This document shows positions 1 through 10,838 of a stretch of 64,000 nt of DNA, in pieces. The stretch covers positions 558,001-622,000 of the forward strand of contig MU863877.1 in NCBI GenBank assembly GCA_033296885.1, read 5' to 3'. The notes under the pieces are model-generated. The model did not search any database and was not told the DNA's origin. It saw only the letters and a program-made list of their open reading frames with translations. Position 1 is the stretch's first letter. Each line of letters starts with the position of its first letter. The position numbers and the translations under genes are program-made. The stretch is from Triangularia verruculosa (lineage: Eukaryota > Ascomycota > Sordariomycetes > Sordariales > Podosporaceae).

Positions 1-2966
1 AGTCTGCAAAACAATCAGCAGGCATCGAGAAGAACCTTAGCAATTTGGAAGGCAACAAGAAGATGTACAACGAGATGACAGAACAGCCACTTATTCTCGC
101 CCTCAATTCCTCCAATCCTGCTTCGGCTCTTGAACTGCTCAAGGCTGGCGCTGATCCCAACGTCGTGACAATGGAGAGCCACAAGCAGATGGGACGTACT
201 TGGTCTACAGTCGTGAACGGGGAATCTGCGCTCGATCTCGTGGACAGCTACCTCAAGCGCCTCAAGGAGTTTCTTGACAAGAAGAAGGAGGACCCCAAGG
301 CCCCCGAGATTCGCGACGATCTTGACAGTTGGCTCACTCAATACACAGCAGGGTCGTATCAACATACGGTGGCGTCTTCCAAGATCGCCGAGATGAAGAA
401 GGCGCAGGACGATCAGATGAAGCAGTACAAGAAGGATCTTCTTGATACCAAGGAGGAGCCCGGTACAGCTGAAAAGAGGGCTGCGGTCTTGCAAGTCTTT
501 GTCAGTTTGGCGAAGGTCAAGCAGGCTCTTGTCGAGAAGGGGGCGAAGACATTCGGAGAGCTTTTCCCGGCATACAAGACTCCTGACCCGTTCGCTGATC
601 GGCCGTACAACTATGCGCAACCTGCCACGATTAAGCAGCCAGTGGTGGACCCGACCAAATCCGTGTTCTCGTTCCATAATGTCCCTGATGTGACAGACGC
701 GAGACACCCTGCCTACGTCAAGCTCTTTGAATGTGCTTGGACCGGGGATCTTGAGGGCATCAAAAAGCTCTGCTTGACCTCATGGGATGAAGAAAAGACC
801 CAGGCACCGCTCAAGATTGCCGTGTGGGATCTCAAGGGCAATTCTCCCTTCTCGCTGGCCTACTTCCGCGGCCACCTTGATGTTGCCAAGGCAATCCTCG
901 AGATTGTGCACGCTCAGTACACACCAATTGAGAAGCCTGAGGCTGAGTACCGAATGCAGGCCACTGATCCTTACGCGGATGATTGCTCAATGTACTCTGA
1001 CGAGGAGTCGGTCTGCAGCGACGGATCTGGGCCCGACGTCTACAGGCACATTGTGGGAGGGCAGTTCACCATCGAAAACATAGGTGAAGTTTCGATGAAG
1101 GTGAAGAGTCATACCAAGCCTTCCGAGATTCTGTACAGAAACTATCTCAAGCCCGGTGAAAGCGGTCGGGGATATGGCCTACTCTCTCGTAAGTTCCTGG
1201 GCTGTTTTCTTCTGTTGCTGTGGTGTAACTGACCAGTGTTCACAGGTGCTGTTTTCGCCAATGATATGCCAGCGCTCAAGTACGTGCTTGATCTTTGCGA
1301 GCGATTTCATGGTGCCACCGGCGACAAGCCTAGTATCTATTCGTTCCCCGACTCGGTCTTCAAGCTCGCTATCCAGAGAGGTCACACTGAGCTTCTGGCG
1401 GAGATCATCAGGCGTACCGGTGCTGGCCTGCCTCTCGAGGAGTTTGTCAGGAACACGGGTGTTGAGATTGCCGAGAAGCCCACCTACTATCAGGGATTGA
1501 CCGTGTACGGGAAGAAGAGAAAGGACTGGGCGACTCAGGGTCGTAACTTAGCTCCGGGTGCGCGTGGCCTTGAGAGTTCGCCCTTGCTGATTGCTGCCCA
1601 GTCCGCTCAGATTGCCAGCGTGGAATGGTTCCTCAGCGATGCGCCGTTGAGGCACTATCTTTCCTTCTGCAAGAGCAAGGCGGCGAGGGAGGACGTCAGG
1701 ATCAAGCACCTGGGGCAGTCGAAGGGTGGATTCGAAGGTGCTATCTCGAAGTGGCTGTCGGACAACAGTGACTTGGCCCTCCACGCGGCAGTCTATGCTC
1801 CTCCATCTCAGAGGGCGATCGACTTGGTGGAATATCTCATCAAGGTCCGCCCCGAGTCCATTGACACCAAAGATGCAAACGGAGCTACACCTTTGATGGG
1901 AGCTTGCAAACTTGGCCGCGTCGAGATCGCAAAGCTTCTCGTCGATGCTGGCGCGGACCAAAAGACCAAGGATAGCAACTGGGACAACCTCTTGCACGCC
2001 GCCCTGCGCTTGAAGCCCACCCGCGAGCAGCTCAAGCCGCTCTTGGACCTCCTCGACCGCGAACTCCTCGTCCGCATGCTGAAGGAGCGCAACAACCTCG
2101 GGACCGAAGGCCATACCCCTTTGCACACCTGGCTTCTCAGTCTCACACAAACCAACAATATCTACGCCTACAAGAGCCTCACCGACGCAGCCGCCGTCTT
2201 CAACCTCGTCGCCGAGCTCTCTCCGGAGGTGACCCGCCAGGCCTTGAAAATGCTCGACGGCGCGGGCAACACGCCCCTCCACTCCCTCCTCATGGGCGAC
2301 ACCGACCACGCGCTCACCCGCCTCCTCGTCGACTTTTACCCCTCCCTCCTCTTGGTTGAAAACGCCGTCGGCCGCACACCCGCCGAGCTCATCCACGAGA
2401 AGTTCATCTCGAGCAAGGTCAAGGTCGAGCCGCACCAGCACGGCTACTACTACTACCACAGCGCCACCACACTCGACCCGTTTTCCGCGCGCAACATCCA
2501 CACCGCCTCACTCCAGAGCTTCATCGACCGCAACAAGTGCGCCCGCTCCACCGCCAAGCACAACGAGCTCAACCTTGCGAAGACGTTCTTTTTGTGCTCG
2601 GAAGTCCTCGCGCAGATGGAGAACCCGAAGCGGTCCCTCGTGAGCCTGCACGCGGCGAACGTGGTTGCGCAGAGGTTGGGCAAGGACTATGAGAAGTGGA
2701 GGTATAGGTTTGATCTGGGGGAGATTGTCAAGGGGGTGGAGGATGTGGCTGTGAGCGATGGCGATGAACAGCAGCAGCAGAAGCAGGCGAGGTCGAGAAA
2801 CGAGCATGTGATTTCGCAGGGCTATCAGAGTTATGACAATGGGTGGCTGGAGAAGGGAAAGAAGAGCAAGGAGTTGATCAGGGCGGAGTGCCCGACTTGT
2901 CAGAGGTTCCATGGTTGGGGGGAGGCGCTGCAGAGGAGGGATTCGGTTGTGCCGGTTATGGCTTGA
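1..2966 (+). CDS. ankyrin-repeat protein, 5' partial
   Basis: The frame is open from the first bases of the window with no usable ATG, so the gene begins upstream. About 968 residues are visible. One intron (1189-1245, 57 nt) has donor GTAAGT, branch TAACTGAC and acceptor CACAG; it splits an Arg codon (C|GT) and the frame continues exactly. Several ankyrin-like helix pairs are visible, for example LELLKAGADPNVV near the visible N-terminus, a segment at 1861-1960 reading GATPLMGACKLGRVEIAKLL then VDAGAD, and GHTPLHTWL and GNTPLHSLL further on. Ankyrin repeats mediate protein-protein contacts, and no catalytic domain is visible. The C-terminus has a CPTCQRF motif. The last ~110 codons switch from C-ending to G-ending codons. 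It converges on the KAR9-like gene. Function beyond ankyrin-mediated binding is unknown. Confidence 0.9.
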
Positions 2967-3830
2967 TGATTTAACCGTTTATTTTTTTCGGTTTTGTTTT
3001 TGTGATGATTTATGATATAAGGGGAGGACATCAAGGAGTCTTTTTTGCTAATGAAAAATTTACTGTGCTGAAACAGAGTCTTTGTCCAGAATGTTTTATT
3101 GCCTGTGTGTGGTTGTATGTGGAGCCCCACAACAATGTTTACATAACCCCCTTTTTACCCCTGAAATCCATCCTCCCACCCAACAGCACAAATGTCACAC
3201 TTTCGGACCCAAGAAACATTTTTGTTAACTTTAAACTCGCTTCTTCAATTTTCTCTTCTCATCACATACCTCCTCCTTCTCACCTTCCTCCCATCCCGCT
3301 TTCCTAATCTGCATTCCCTAAATAATCATATCATACAAAAAAGCCGCCACAACCCCGTGAATAACAAACTCAAGAGCCAAAAGATGTGTGAGAAAAGGCT
3401 CATAAGAATACCTGAAAAAAAAAAAAAAAACTCCATAAAAACAAGGGTATGATAAACCTTTGGGGTATAACGAAGAAGTAAACAAGTCATTCGACCAAGA
3501 AAAAAGAGAGAAGAAAAAAAAAGAAAAAGAAGCCGAATAAACCACAATCATAGCATCTTCTCTCCGCCCATCCCCTCTTCAACAAAAAAAACAGAAAAAA
3601 CTCTCCTGTTTCTGTTTCAAGCCTAACCTATTCATGTATCCTTAAGATACCCCCCTACTGCCAAAATAACTCCATGCTCCCAAACCAAAAAAAAATAAAA
3701 AAAAATAAAAATACATCGCTATCCTCATTAATAATGATGACCCTTTCCCCCATCATTCCAATTAACCCTCCCCCTCCTCATCCGCCTCCGCCAAACTCCC
3801 CCCAGATCTCGACCTCGAAAAAGAACGTCC
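2967..3830. other. convergent intergenic region
   Basis: Shared 3' region of the ankyrin gene and the KAR9-like gene. It is AT-rich with several A-runs (3417-3430, about 3514-3530 and 3688-3712) and pyrimidine tracts. No credible coding frame or RNA gene was seen. Confidence 0.7.
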
Positions 3831-6800
3831 CTACCCCCTCCACCTCGGCCTCTGATCCCTCCTCTCCTCCCCGCCGGTCCTCTGCCCCATCGCAGATTTA
3901 TTCCTACTGCCCCCCAACAACCCCATCGCCGCCCTCGCCCCCTCAATCGCCTGCGGACTCGCCCTCCCCGTCAGCCCCGACGACGTGCTCCTGCTAAAAC
4001 TGCTCTGCGGCTGCGGCAGCAAGCTAGATCTCCTCCCCCCACCAGAACTCATCATCATCCCCGCCATCGAACTCGCCGGTCTAGGGGTGGCATCCGGAGA
4101 TTGTTCCAGCGGTCTGCCCGGTTGCATCGACATTCTCCTGTCCTTGTTCACGTTTAGCCCCGCCATCGTCGTTGACGATGCCAACCGCGGGCGTTGGGCG
4201 TAGGGGCCTGGGGTGGAGGCTAGACGTTCGCGGAAGGAGAGTCTCGAGGTGGACTTGTTAGGGGTGATGTCGTCGGGGATGGGAGAGGAGGATGAGGCAC
4301 GGCCCAAGGGGCTTCGTAAAGTAGGGAGTTTCGATGCTGATGAAGACGGGGTGAGAGCAGACGAGGAGCGGACCGGAGTCGGTGTTTTCTTAGCGTACGG
4401 ACTCGGGGTTGTCAGGGTGAGAGGTTTGAAGTTGTGGCCTGTGTCCACGTCCGAGGTGTTGGTTGATGCATTCCATCTAGGACGATTAGCCAGTGAAGAA
4501 GGGGGTCGAGAAGGGCGGTTTCCTGTCGGAGTGGCGGAGCCTTCTCTAGAGGGTACCGATAACGTCGACATTCTCGCCGCGACAGGCTTTCGGCTGATTG
4601 AGGAGTGGGATGGGGTAGGAAGGGAGGACATCCTTCGACTGCTGGGTTGGGGCAACTGGCTTCCTCCGCTGGTGGAGCGGGATTTGGTGATCCTAATGTT
4701 GGTTGAGGAGCTGCCTGGGCCGTGGCTCGACATTATCACAGACGAGGGTGGCGAGCTTTCCGGTGTTTCGTGGGTACTTTGAATGGTTGATCTGCTGTTG
4801 GAGAGAATGCTCGAGACAGAGTCCCTAAGCTGTTGGCTCTTCCTCTCTTGTTGGATTTCTTCCAGGACGAAGTCAAGGTCAGCCATGCGCCGCTTGAGGT
4901 CTTCCCACTTTGCTCGCATTTCGGTGTGTAACCGTGAGATCTCGCCATTGATAGTAAACCTATCCTTGACTCCCTTGTCAATGATAGTCAGGAGACGCTC
5001 AATCGCCTCGCCATAGTGAGTTTTCCTGGCCTCGTAATTTTCGACCTTCTTGCTCATAGCCGGTGGACTCGTCAGATGCAAATCAGACTCGATAGCCTCG
5101 CGCAGCCATGTAGTGCTCCTCTCGACGGACTCGTACATCTTCTGTGCTTGGCGGCCAGCATTGCGGAAAACCAGAATCCAGCGGTCTTCACCCAGCTCTT
5201 TGCGAAGTGACTCTGCATCATTTTCCAGCTTTTTGTAGCTCGCATCCAAGTCCGTCCTCCGGGTTTCCAACTCCTCACAGGCCGTCGGAAACGTATCATC
5301 CGCCCTAGCCTCGAAGACGGAAAGCCTCATTGGGAGAAAATCAAGCGAAGCCCTGAGCGGCTGCATTCTCGCAAAGAGTGCCAACAGACTCGAATCATCC
5401 TGTGATATTCCCATCGCTCCCGGCGACGGCGAACCTGGACTCAATGGAAACGGCGGCAAACTGAAGCGGTTGTTCTGCCCCGGTAATCTCAACCCAGGCG
5501 GAGGAGTGTCCTCAGTAATCGTATCCAGCTCCCCAATATCAGCCCCCTCCCCAGCCGGCGCCCCAAACACCGACCTGTGCCTCCTTTCCTCCATCTCAAA
5601 CACCAATCGACTCAGGTCGTTCAACTCATTCTCAATATCCCCCAGCACCATATTCCACAGCTCCTCCCACTCCATCGCAATCTCCACCTGGGCCTTGACT
5701 TTATGCAGCGTATTGCGCATCTTGGCCCACTCGTCCAGAATAGCCTCCATCTGCGCAACCGCTCTCCTAAGATCGTCGGCCGAGACACTAGCTATGTCGT
5801 CTCTGGCTTGCAATTCTTCAATTGCGCCGACATAGACCTTGATTAATTCTTCAAACCGAATGATGGCATTTTCCACCTCTTCCACTCCTTCACGTCCGCC
5901 GGCTGCGGCCCACTCGACGTCATCCTCGCTTTCCAGCCCGCCAATCACCTCGGAGGCCTTGTAAATCCAGCCGCGGATTTGCTCGGCGGCACCGATGAGT
6001 GCCCTGGTGGCCACCTGTGCGGTTGGAATGGCTGATACTTTGCTCGACAAAGATTCGGCATCGGGTAGCTGCAGTGACGTTAGTTGCGCTAGCTGGTTGG
6101 CAAACGAGGCGCGAGATAGGGTGTAGATAGAGCCAGGTCTGTTTAGGCCCAGCGGATTAAACGCGACTGAATCGGGGTTGAAAACGTCTGCGGCAGGCGG
6201 GGTCGCCGGACTGAATGTCCGCGACGTTGTCGGTGGCGTGTCCTTTGGCAACGGCGGAGGTGGAATTTCGGGTGTTTGCGGTGGTGGTGGTGGCCGAGTA
6301 TCCCTAGCAATATGCTCCTCCCTTGTGTCCAACTGCGCCTTTACGCCATTGCCATTGGTGTGGTCAGGGAGACGGTATTTATTCGTGTCCATTTCCAACG
6401 GTTCGCTGGTGATGATTTCTGGGAGGAGTTCGGGCTTTGCGTCGAGACTCGGCGAGGGAAAAGCGGGTGACTCAAGGGCTGGCTTGCCTTGCGACTTGTC
6501 CGACTTGAGGCTCGATCTCGAGGGAATCCGGATGATGGGACCCTTCCAGGGTCTTCCCCTCCGCTCGATAACCGCAGCTGCGGAACTGGCCTGGTGTCCC
6601 TGGTCTAGTTTCCTAAGTTGTTCCTCCGGAAGACGGCCGATATCTTGCTGATGGGATGGAGGGGGCGAGGCTTGTTTGCGTGAAGAGCCAAAGCCGAGGG
6701 CTTTTAATCGCGCTGCGAGACCTGGAGAAGGCTTTCTTGCGCGATGGACTGATGAGCTGGGAGTGGTAGCGCGGGAAGCTGCAGGGTCGTCTGCTGATAG

Positions 6801-7076
6801 CTGCTGCGACTGGACTTGTTTTTGTTGTTGTTGCGGGTTAGTGTTAGTGGTCGTATTTGGTGGGTCGCCGTTGTGGCGATCGGTGATGGTGCCGGTGCCG
6901 GTGCCGTTGCTGGCGTTGGTATGGTGTTGATCCGTCTCAGTCTCGTAGGCGCGAAGAGGCAAAAGATCGGTTGAAATGCCGTTATCTGGCTCGGACACGT
7001 CGGTCGCGGTGATGATCGGAGCGGTGAGTTCGCTCGGGCTACTGCCTAGGGCAGCAGCAGTAGCAAGAGCCGTCAT
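3831..7076 (-). CDS. kar9: KAR9-like spindle-positioning protein
   Basis: A single uninterrupted frame of 1081 aa from ATG at 7076 to TAG at 3831. The first ~310 residues are Ser/Pro/Gln-rich and look disordered. From about residue 320 (SIYTLSRASFANQLAQL) to about 790 there is a helical, acidic region with many Leu/Glu and Trp residues that matches the KAR9 family (PF08580). The C-terminal ~290 residues are basic and Ser/Pro-rich, with an SPIP motif near residue 931 of the S-x-I-P type used to bind EB1/Bim1 at microtubule plus ends. In yeast Kar9 links Bim1 on cytoplasmic microtubules to myosin-V for spindle orientation and nuclear movement. A matching role here is inferred from the family. 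Length is near twice yeast Kar9 (644 aa), as usual in filamentous ascomycetes. Confidence 0.85.
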   Translation of the reverse strand: MTALATAAALGSSPSELTAPIITATDVSEPDNGISTDLLPLRAYETETDQHHTNASNGTGTGTITDRHNGDPPNTTTNTNPQQQQKQVQSQQLSADDPAASRATTPSSSVHRARKPSPGLAARLKALGFGSSRKQASPPPSHQQDIGRLPEEQLRKLDQGHQASSAAAVIERRGRPWKGPIIRIPSRSSLKSDKSQGKPALESPAFPSPSLDAKPELLPEIITSEPLEMDTNKYRLPDHTNGNGVKAQLDTREEHIARDTRPPPPPQTPEIPPPPLPKDTPPTTSRTFSPATPPAADVFNPDSVAFNPLGLNRPGSIYTLSRASFANQLAQLTSLQLPDAESLSSKVSAIPTAQVATRALIGAAEQIRGWIYKASEVIGGLESEDDVEWAAAGGREGVEEVENAIIRFEELIKVYVGAIEELQARDDIASVSADDLRRAVAQMEAILDEWAKMRNTLHKVKAQVEIAMEWEELWNMVLGDIENELNDLSRLVFEMEERRHRSVFGAPAGEGADIGELDTITEDTPPPGLRLPGQNNRFSLPPFPLSPGSPSPGAMGISQDDSSLLALFARMQPLRASLDFLPMRLSVFEARADDTFPTACEELETRRTDLDASYKKLENDAESLRKELGEDRWILVFRNAGRQAQKMYESVERSTTWLREAIESDLHLTSPPAMSKKVENYEARKTHYGEAIERLLTIIDKGVKDRFTINGEISRLHTEMRAKWEDLKRRMADLDFVLEEIQQERKSQQLRDSVSSILSNSRSTIQSTHETPESSPPSSVIMSSHGPGSSSTNIRITKSRSTSGGSQLPQPSSRRMSSLPTPSHSSISRKPVAARMSTLSVPSREGSATPTGNRPSRPPSSLANRPRWNASTNTSDVDTGHNFKPLTLTTPSPYAKKTPTPVRSSSALTPSSSASKLPTLRSPLGRASSSSPIPDDITPNKSTSRLSFRERLASTPGPYAQRPRLASSTTMAGLNVNKDRRMSMQPGRPLEQSPDATPRPASSMAGMMMSSGGGRRSSLLPQPQSSFSRSTSSGLTGRASPQAIEGARAAMGLLGGSRNKSAMGQRTGGEERRDQRPRWRG

Positions 7077-9065
7077 TTGGAGACTGGCTCAATGAGCTCT
7101 CTCCGGGGCGCTCCCAGTCTGGCTACTGGCGGTTTTTTCGTGGGCACTTGGACGGCAGCCGACAGAAGGTTCCAGCTTGGCGTCAGAGAGTGCCTCTGCA
7201 GGCCTATTCCCCATAAAAATCCTCCAGGGTTCGTCCTGCTGGTGGTGGGCTGCGGACTGGATTCGCGATGGAACGCAGTTTGCCTTGCGTTAGTGGTTGG
7301 ATGACATGCCGCAGAGGGGAATTCTGCCGGGTTTCAATCGTCGTGTGTTGCAACAAATGGCAGTGGGCCGATGCAAATGAAGGGACAAGTGACTGGTCGA
7401 CAGCATCCCGTTCTTGAGTAGGTGTGATGCTATGACACAGAGAGAGAGAGAGAGAGAAAGAGCAGGGGCCGAAAGGCCAACAGAAAGTGAAGTTGCCAGA
7501 GGGTCAAGTTATTAAAAAGAACATTCCCCAGAGGGCCTGTCTCGCCCCTTCTACTTAGCTTGGGGGTTTAATCTTGTGGATTGTCCAATGAGCCCGGCGC
7601 CTTCTATGGATGTTACTACTCCCCGGGCTGTTGCGTCCTTGCGATGGTGATGCTTATCTGCCTTCCCAGCAACGCTCTTGACGATATCACATAAAGCGAA
7701 GTTACAAGGTCACAATGTTCAGTGTCTTCCAGAGCGCAAGCACCACCCGATGACGGCAGTTTACCAGCCCGGGCAGGCGACGGGTGTTGAAACGCCTGAT
7801 GGAGGCACAGGGATTCTAGAAAATTAGAGCTATTTCCGGTATGGTCGGCAAGCCAGGGACCCCTTCTAGCGGCGCGGGAACCACATGCTCGGGCCAAGAT
7901 TGGGCCTCTTTCTGAATTCTTGGGCCTCCGTCGGCTGACCTTTCAACAAGAGATGACGATCGGCTTCACTTCTGCAGCCTGTCACTGAAGACACACTGGC
8001 TCACATAAAGGATATCTGGCTGCCTGGATGGAGAAGGTAACCATCCAGACGGGCCGTTGATGGCCGCTGCGGGGAGAGAGAAAAGGATGCAATGCGACCT
8101 GGATGCTCCCGACTGCATGCAGTCACATTACATTCAACCAATTATTTATGAAGAGAGTCGCGACAGACACAACATCAGTTAATGAAATTGGCTTCAACCG
8201 AGGTCGAGTTCAGAGAGATATCGACAAAATTTCCAGAGTTCCAGGCCTCAGCTCAATCTTCAGACGAATCGAGATTGCCCAGATGTCGCACTGAGGAGCT
8301 GCCAGGTATGCACGTGGCCTTTGACACACGAATAATACCATCTCTCCTCTTTTTTCCCCCATCGCCATCGCGTTGCCGGGGCGTTTCTCCGGGGCGTTTC
8401 TCCGTGGCGAGAATGTCACAGAAGTCCACCGGGAATTACGAGAGGTTCCGCGGCTTCCGCTGGCAGGACCAGAGTACCAGAGTGGTTCGTCAGCGGCTTT
8501 CTTCTGTCGCAAATCACACAGAACAAAAAAGCTTCGGCGGGGTTGGAGCTGTTGAACCGACGCGTTGCAGCGGGTGGACCGTGTTCTGCTCATCTCCCCA
8601 CCTTCCGTGTTGCAGACCAGGGGGTGGGCCATCGGTCCCCAATCCCCACCGGCCGGCGCTGCATCAAGCCATCGGCCCCTGGGCGAGACAGTCACAGGTA
8701 ATTCTACCGCATGAAGTTATCTCATTTCTTCTGCCTGCCCGCCCTCGCCCAACAGCTGTCCGCACCAAATACCACCGAAGCACAAACACAACTTTTTCCG
8801 CTTCCCTCTTTTTCCCATCCCAATCGGCAGACCCTCCCGAAACACCCAGACGAACCCGACCACCGGTGCGCTGTCCTTGCTGTTGCATTGCTGCCCTGTC
8901 TGTTCGGTAGTTTCTTATGAACTTTCTGCCTCGTTCAACCACCACCGACTAGTGTTGGAAGACACTTCATACCTGACAGAAAGCAAACGACGTCATTGAC
9001 GACGATCTCTCTTGGTATAGCGAACGAGACAGTCCCTTTTACTCTCGGCATCACTCGACATCAAC
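7077..9065. other. divergent intergenic region
   Basis: Shared 5' region of the KAR9-like gene and the gene at 9066. It contains a short AG microsatellite (7439-7457) and a tandem 13-nt repeat of CGGGGCGTTTCTC near 8377-8403. Open frames here have non-coding composition. No RNA gene was seen. Confidence 0.65.
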
Positions 9066-10838
9066 ATGGCAGCTGCCTCTGGTGAGCCGGCCAGCAGCCG
9101 GTGTGCCTCTCCTCCCCTCGACAAAGCTCCCGGCCCGGCCCTCGGTGCTCGCTCAGACCCAACACGCTGCCTCTCAGTGGGCTCGACCATGTCTCATGGA
9201 TCCGCCACCACGGAAGCTTCCAATGTGCGCGAGTCTCTTGGAAGTGACACCTCGGTTTACTCCCGCCAGTCCTCCGACGGCCATCGACCCTCCCGCATCT
9301 CAGATATCTATACCGGCAATCTGCCTATTCAGCCAAGAGACTCGATGAACGGCATGGAGATGCCATACACACCAGTGACGCCGTCGGGATCTAGGAGCTC
9401 AAGCAGGCGCCGGGGTTACATGCGCCCTCAGGGAACTGACTTTGCTGCCAGCGCCCGCGCTCGGGAGAGCGTCTTGAGCTTGGGGAGCATTGCTCATCTC
9501 CAATACTACTTTGCGCGGACAGGGTTGCTGGACGGGAAGGGTGGCCGTCTGGCGCGGAAGCGGGACAGCAAGGCACCGACCCTCGATCTTTCGTCTTTGG
9601 ACTCGGTGTCTTTTCACTCGCTCAAGTCCCCCATCACTGACCACGACTCGAGCTACGCATCGATGGGGAGTAGCCCGGATCTGGGGGCGCACAGCAGTTT
9701 TGTCAGCTTGTACGGCGGTCCGCTCGCTGAGTCGCCCACTGACGAGAATAATTCCGAGGAATTGTATTCGGAGGACGAGTATGATGAGGAGGACCTCAAC
9801 ATGCCCCCTCCGACTACCAGCACCTATATCCACCGGGAGAAGCATGTCCCAAAGCCACCGACTATCGCCGAGTTGAGAAGCGAGCTGACAAGTGCCCTGG
9901 ATACGGCCAAACGGTCACTGAAGGAGGCAAAAGACGCCAAAGTACCCCCAGATGATTCGCCCAAGATCTCGATCCATTTGACTGATGACCAGGGATTTGA
10001 TTCACGCGCGCGCTCGGGTTCTACTAGGAGTACTCGGAGCAACAGAAGCAATCTCGGATGGTTCGAGATTCAAGGGATGCATATCCTCGATGTCATGACT
10101 CTGGCCATCCGGGCTGCCAAGATCTACTACACATCCCACGACCGACCCGACCGCTTGGATTCCATCAAGTCTGAGAAGGAAATCCGCAGTTCCTTGCTCT
10201 CCGTCATGGATATTCTCAAGCGCATGGCAACGCGAGGCTTCTCCGGCGGCATGCGTGATGACGAGTTCCGCACTATGAATGAATGGATCTCTGGACTCCA
10301 CGACATGCTGGCGGCTGAGGCCAAGATCGAGGCCGCTGAAGCTGCCGAGCGAGAGGGCTGGACGTGGCTGCGTGATGAGGGATGGGAGGGCCGCGAAATC
10401 CAGCGTGAGGAAGCATTCATGCAGTCAATGTTTCACGGCAGCAAGGATCCGGTCGAGAACATGCCAGTTGTGCCTAAATGGGTACCAATTGACCGGACCA
10501 AGCCTCTGGCCGAGCAAACCCTGCCCACGCCGTTCCTGGCAGCGCTGTCAAACGGCCAGCGCTTGGTTCAGTTGCACAACTGCGCGGTCCGCAAGTCGCG
10601 CCGGAGATTTGGTGCCATTGCCTCTTTTCACGGCGACACTCAAAAGCCATACCGCGCCGCTGACAACTTGCGCTACTGGCTCAAGGCGGCCGAGCTTCGT
10701 TGGGAGGTGGTGCTGAAGACGGATGCCCTTGGCCTTCAGTACAACACAAGCCCCGAACTCTGGCTTGATTTTGAGAATGCTATCCACCAATGGTGCCGGA
10801 CGGTTCGCGGTGAGATTGCCTCTGAGCTGGCGGGCTAG
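9066..10838 (+). CDS. conserved fungal protein, function unknown
   Basis: Intronless 590-aa frame. The start ATG at 9066 follows CATCAAC, a good fungal context, and the frame ends in TAG at 10838. The N-terminal ~240 residues are Ser-rich and low-complexity with an acidic patch (SEELYSEDEYDEEDL) near residue 235. A helical C-terminal half begins near residue 330 (GWFEIQGMHILDVMTLAIRA) and contains several Trp residues, ending in WCRTVRGEIASELAG. No transmembrane segment, signal peptide or catalytic motif is visible. It resembles conserved proteins of filamentous ascomycetes for which I recognise no named domain. The long leader and Ser-rich N-terminus suggest a phosphorylated cytoplasmic protein, but this is inference. 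It converges on the RecQ helicase gene 3.3 kb downstream. Confidence 0.85.
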   Translation: MAAASGEPASSRCASPPLDKAPGPALGARSDPTRCLSVGSTMSHGSATTEASNVRESLGSDTSVYSRQSSDGHRPSRISDIYTGNLPIQPRDSMNGMEMPYTPVTPSGSRSSSRRRGYMRPQGTDFAASARARESVLSLGSIAHLQYYFARTGLLDGKGGRLARKRDSKAPTLDLSSLDSVSFHSLKSPITDHDSSYASMGSSPDLGAHSSFVSLYGGPLAESPTDENNSEELYSEDEYDEEDLNMPPPTTSTYIHREKHVPKPPTIAELRSELTSALDTAKRSLKEAKDAKVPPDDSPKISIHLTDDQGFDSRARSGSTRSTRSNRSNLGWFEIQGMHILDVMTLAIRAAKIYYTSHDRPDRLDSIKSEKEIRSSLLSVMDILKRMATRGFSGGMRDDEFRTMNEWISGLHDMLAAEAKIEAAEAAEREGWTWLRDEGWEGREIQREEAFMQSMFHGSKDPVENMPVVPKWVPIDRTKPLAEQTLPTPFLAALSNGQRLVQLHNCAVRKSRRRFGAIASFHGDTQKPYRAADNLRYWLKAAELRWEVVLKTDALGLQYNTSPELWLDFENAIHQWCRTVRGEIASELAG